A DNA stretch of 64,000 nt from DSWT01 sp035420085 (lineage in GTDB: Bacteria; Chloroflexota; Anaerolineae; B4-G1; SLSP01). The stretch's first letter is position 1. Each line of letters begins with the position of its first letter. The stretch spans positions 62,001 to 126,000 of the forward strand of contig DAOLUH010000008.1 of the NCBI GenBank assembly GCA_035420085.1, given 5' to 3'. Positions 62,921 to 64,000 of the stretch are shown here, piece by piece. A model generated the notes under the pieces. The model did not search any database. It was not told the origin of the DNA and saw only the letters and a list, made by a program, of their open reading frames with translations. The translations under genes were made by a program, and so were the position numbers.

Positions 62921-64000
62921 ATTGTTGACAGAGTTTCCGCGTCTGCAGAGCATTGGCGTCTTCGGGGTCAAGGCGCAGTGCAGCGTCAATGTAGGGGAGA
63001 GCTTCATTGCACTGATCGAGCAGGTAATAGGACAAGGCCATCGTGTAATACGTCTCAATCGCCGGGCCTTTGACACGCCCCACATCTCCCGCAAACTGCA
63101 CGCGACCATCCGGCGCAGGGAAAATGGCATCGGTGCGCGCCAGAATCCGCTCCGGCAACTGCAAGGGCACAAACCAGCCGATGTAGACCTTGCCGGTCGG
63201 CGCTGGCGGCAACCCTGCCATCTCGATCGCATAGCGACCACTCAGCACGTCGAACCGCACCGTTCCCGTCACCTGCGAGCCGCCGGTTTTGCCCTCCAAC
63301 GTCCCGCGCAGCGGCGTCTCGAAGCTGATCGGGTGAACAAACGCCGCGCGCGCCACTTCCGCGCCCGCCGGTTCAACGCCGATCGCGTTGATGTCTTCCA
63401 GTGTGATGACCAGATAGACCGTCCGCCGCCGCGAGCGCGCCTCACTGTAGCGGATCGCGGGTTTGAACATCTCAATGGCGTCTTCGTAATTGCGCTGTTG
63501 GAAATAGAGCGTGCCCATGTGCGCGTAGGCTTCGCCAAACGTAGGGTCCAGTTTGATCGCTTTGCTCAGGTTGATCTTCGCCTTGTCGTAATCGCCGGTG
63601 AGGAGCAACACCAACCCCAGACGCGCGAGCGCCGGGACGTGATTCGGGTCGGCTTCCACAGCATCACTGTATGCCTGCACCGCCAGCGTCCAATTGCCAA
63701 GCGCGTTAGCGTTGCGACCAATCGCCATGTGCAGGTGAACCAACCGATCGTTAACCTTCAACGCCTCGCGGTACGCCGCAATCGCGCCATAGTAGTTGCC
63801 CTGGTTCTCCAAAACGTAGCCGCGATTCCGCAACACATCAATGTTGGTAGCGTCCAACGCCATCGCGGTCGCGATAGCGCCGTTGGCGGCGAACCAGTTG
63901 CCGCCGTCAATATACGCCTCAGCCAGATATGCGTAAGCTTCCGGCAGCGTCGGATCGAGGGACACGGCCTTCTCGCACGCTTCGATGGCATCCAACGGCA
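62919..64000 (-). CDS. TPR protein with anti-sigma-K-like insert (N-terminus outside window)
   Basis: About 360 codons are visible; the frame is open to the right edge, so the true start lies outside. At least four to five tetratricopeptide repeats come first (for example DAIEACEKAVSLDPTLPEAY, AVQAYSDAVEADPNHVPALA and KINLSKAIKLDPTFGEAYA). A non-TPR domain of about 130 residues follows (LEDINAIGVEPAGAEVARA to PAPDGRVQFAGDVG). It contains RYAIEMAGLPPAPTGKVYIG, a pattern like that of the anti-sigma-K (RskA) extracytoplasmic domain. A final TPR unit (ALPYIDAALRLDPEDANALQ) closes the protein. TPRs scaffold protein contacts; the insert may bind a partner. Family call for the insert is by motif memory only. 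Confidence 0.85.
   Translation of the reverse strand, partial: PLDAIEACEKAVSLDPTLPEAYAYLAEAYIDGGNWFAANGAIATAMALDATNIDVLRNRGYVLENQGNYYGAIAAYREALKVNDRLVHLHMAIGRNANALGNWTLAVQAYSDAVEADPNHVPALARLGLVLLLTGDYDKAKINLSKAIKLDPTFGEAYAHMGTLYFQQRNYEDAIEMFKPAIRYSEARSRRRTVYLVITLEDINAIGVEPAGAEVARAAFVHPISFETPLRGTLEGKTGGSQVTGTVRFDVLSGRYAIEMAGLPPAPTGKVYIGWFVPLQLPERILARTDAIFPAPDGRVQFAGDVGRVKGPAIETYYTMALSYYLLDQCNEALPYIDAALRLDPEDANALQTRKLCQQ

Noticed and set aside
1..64000. tRNA, rRNA, transposase or integrase genes
   Set aside because: None was recognised on either strand while reading the window.

Overview
The window is almost entirely one enormous minus-strand gene array. From a promoter-like site near 59950 down to the left edge of the window, 31 genes are read in the same direction. 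Most neighbours overlap or lie within a few tens of bases, the largest gap is about 100 bp, and the array runs off the left edge. The GC-rich composition, the families of GAF/HAMP/Cache multi-sensors, the LacI-type binding domains followed by a Ser-Cys-Gly-Cys motif and the YfhO-like membrane protein all suggest a member of the Chloroflexota (Anaerolineae-like). This is an inference from family knowledge; there is no rRNA or other marker gene here.

Layout in transcription order (right to left): a truncated TPR protein (64000-62919); a YfhO-like multi-spanning membrane protein (62846-60069) carrying in-frame small repeats; a 150-bp promoter region; two single-domain response regulators (59919-59084); one complete membrane histidine kinase (59099-56682); then about 56 kb of paralogous sensor proteins. 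These sensors have at least seven kinds of input region: six-TM membrane domains of two types, seven-TM plus Cache, single Cache, cytosolic LacI-type periplasmic-binding-protein folds, PAS/GAF chains and poly-HAMP. Near 27 kb sits an orphan ABC-type substrate-binding lipoprotein, and near 3.5 kb a pair of small SpoIIAA/STAS-like proteins.

The striking point is that 25 sensors carry no recognisable output domain: no kinase, GGDEF, EAL, phosphatase, methyl-accepting or DNA-binding domain. All 24 whose C-terminus lies in the window end in the same short element, a helix plus the opening strand of a GAF domain, at the point where a typical GAF or kinase continuation would be expected. Only one histidine kinase and two output-less receivers are present. 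I infer that the sensors form hetero-oligomers through coiled coils and this common C-terminal stub and feed one shared kinase, or the STAS-like proteins in a stressosome-like manner. This is a hypothesis, not something the sequence proves.

Two sensor genes are each split by a run of nine G (coding strand) where eight would keep the frame. This could be sequencing error or real slippage. No tRNA, rRNA, CRISPR, transposase or integrase was seen.
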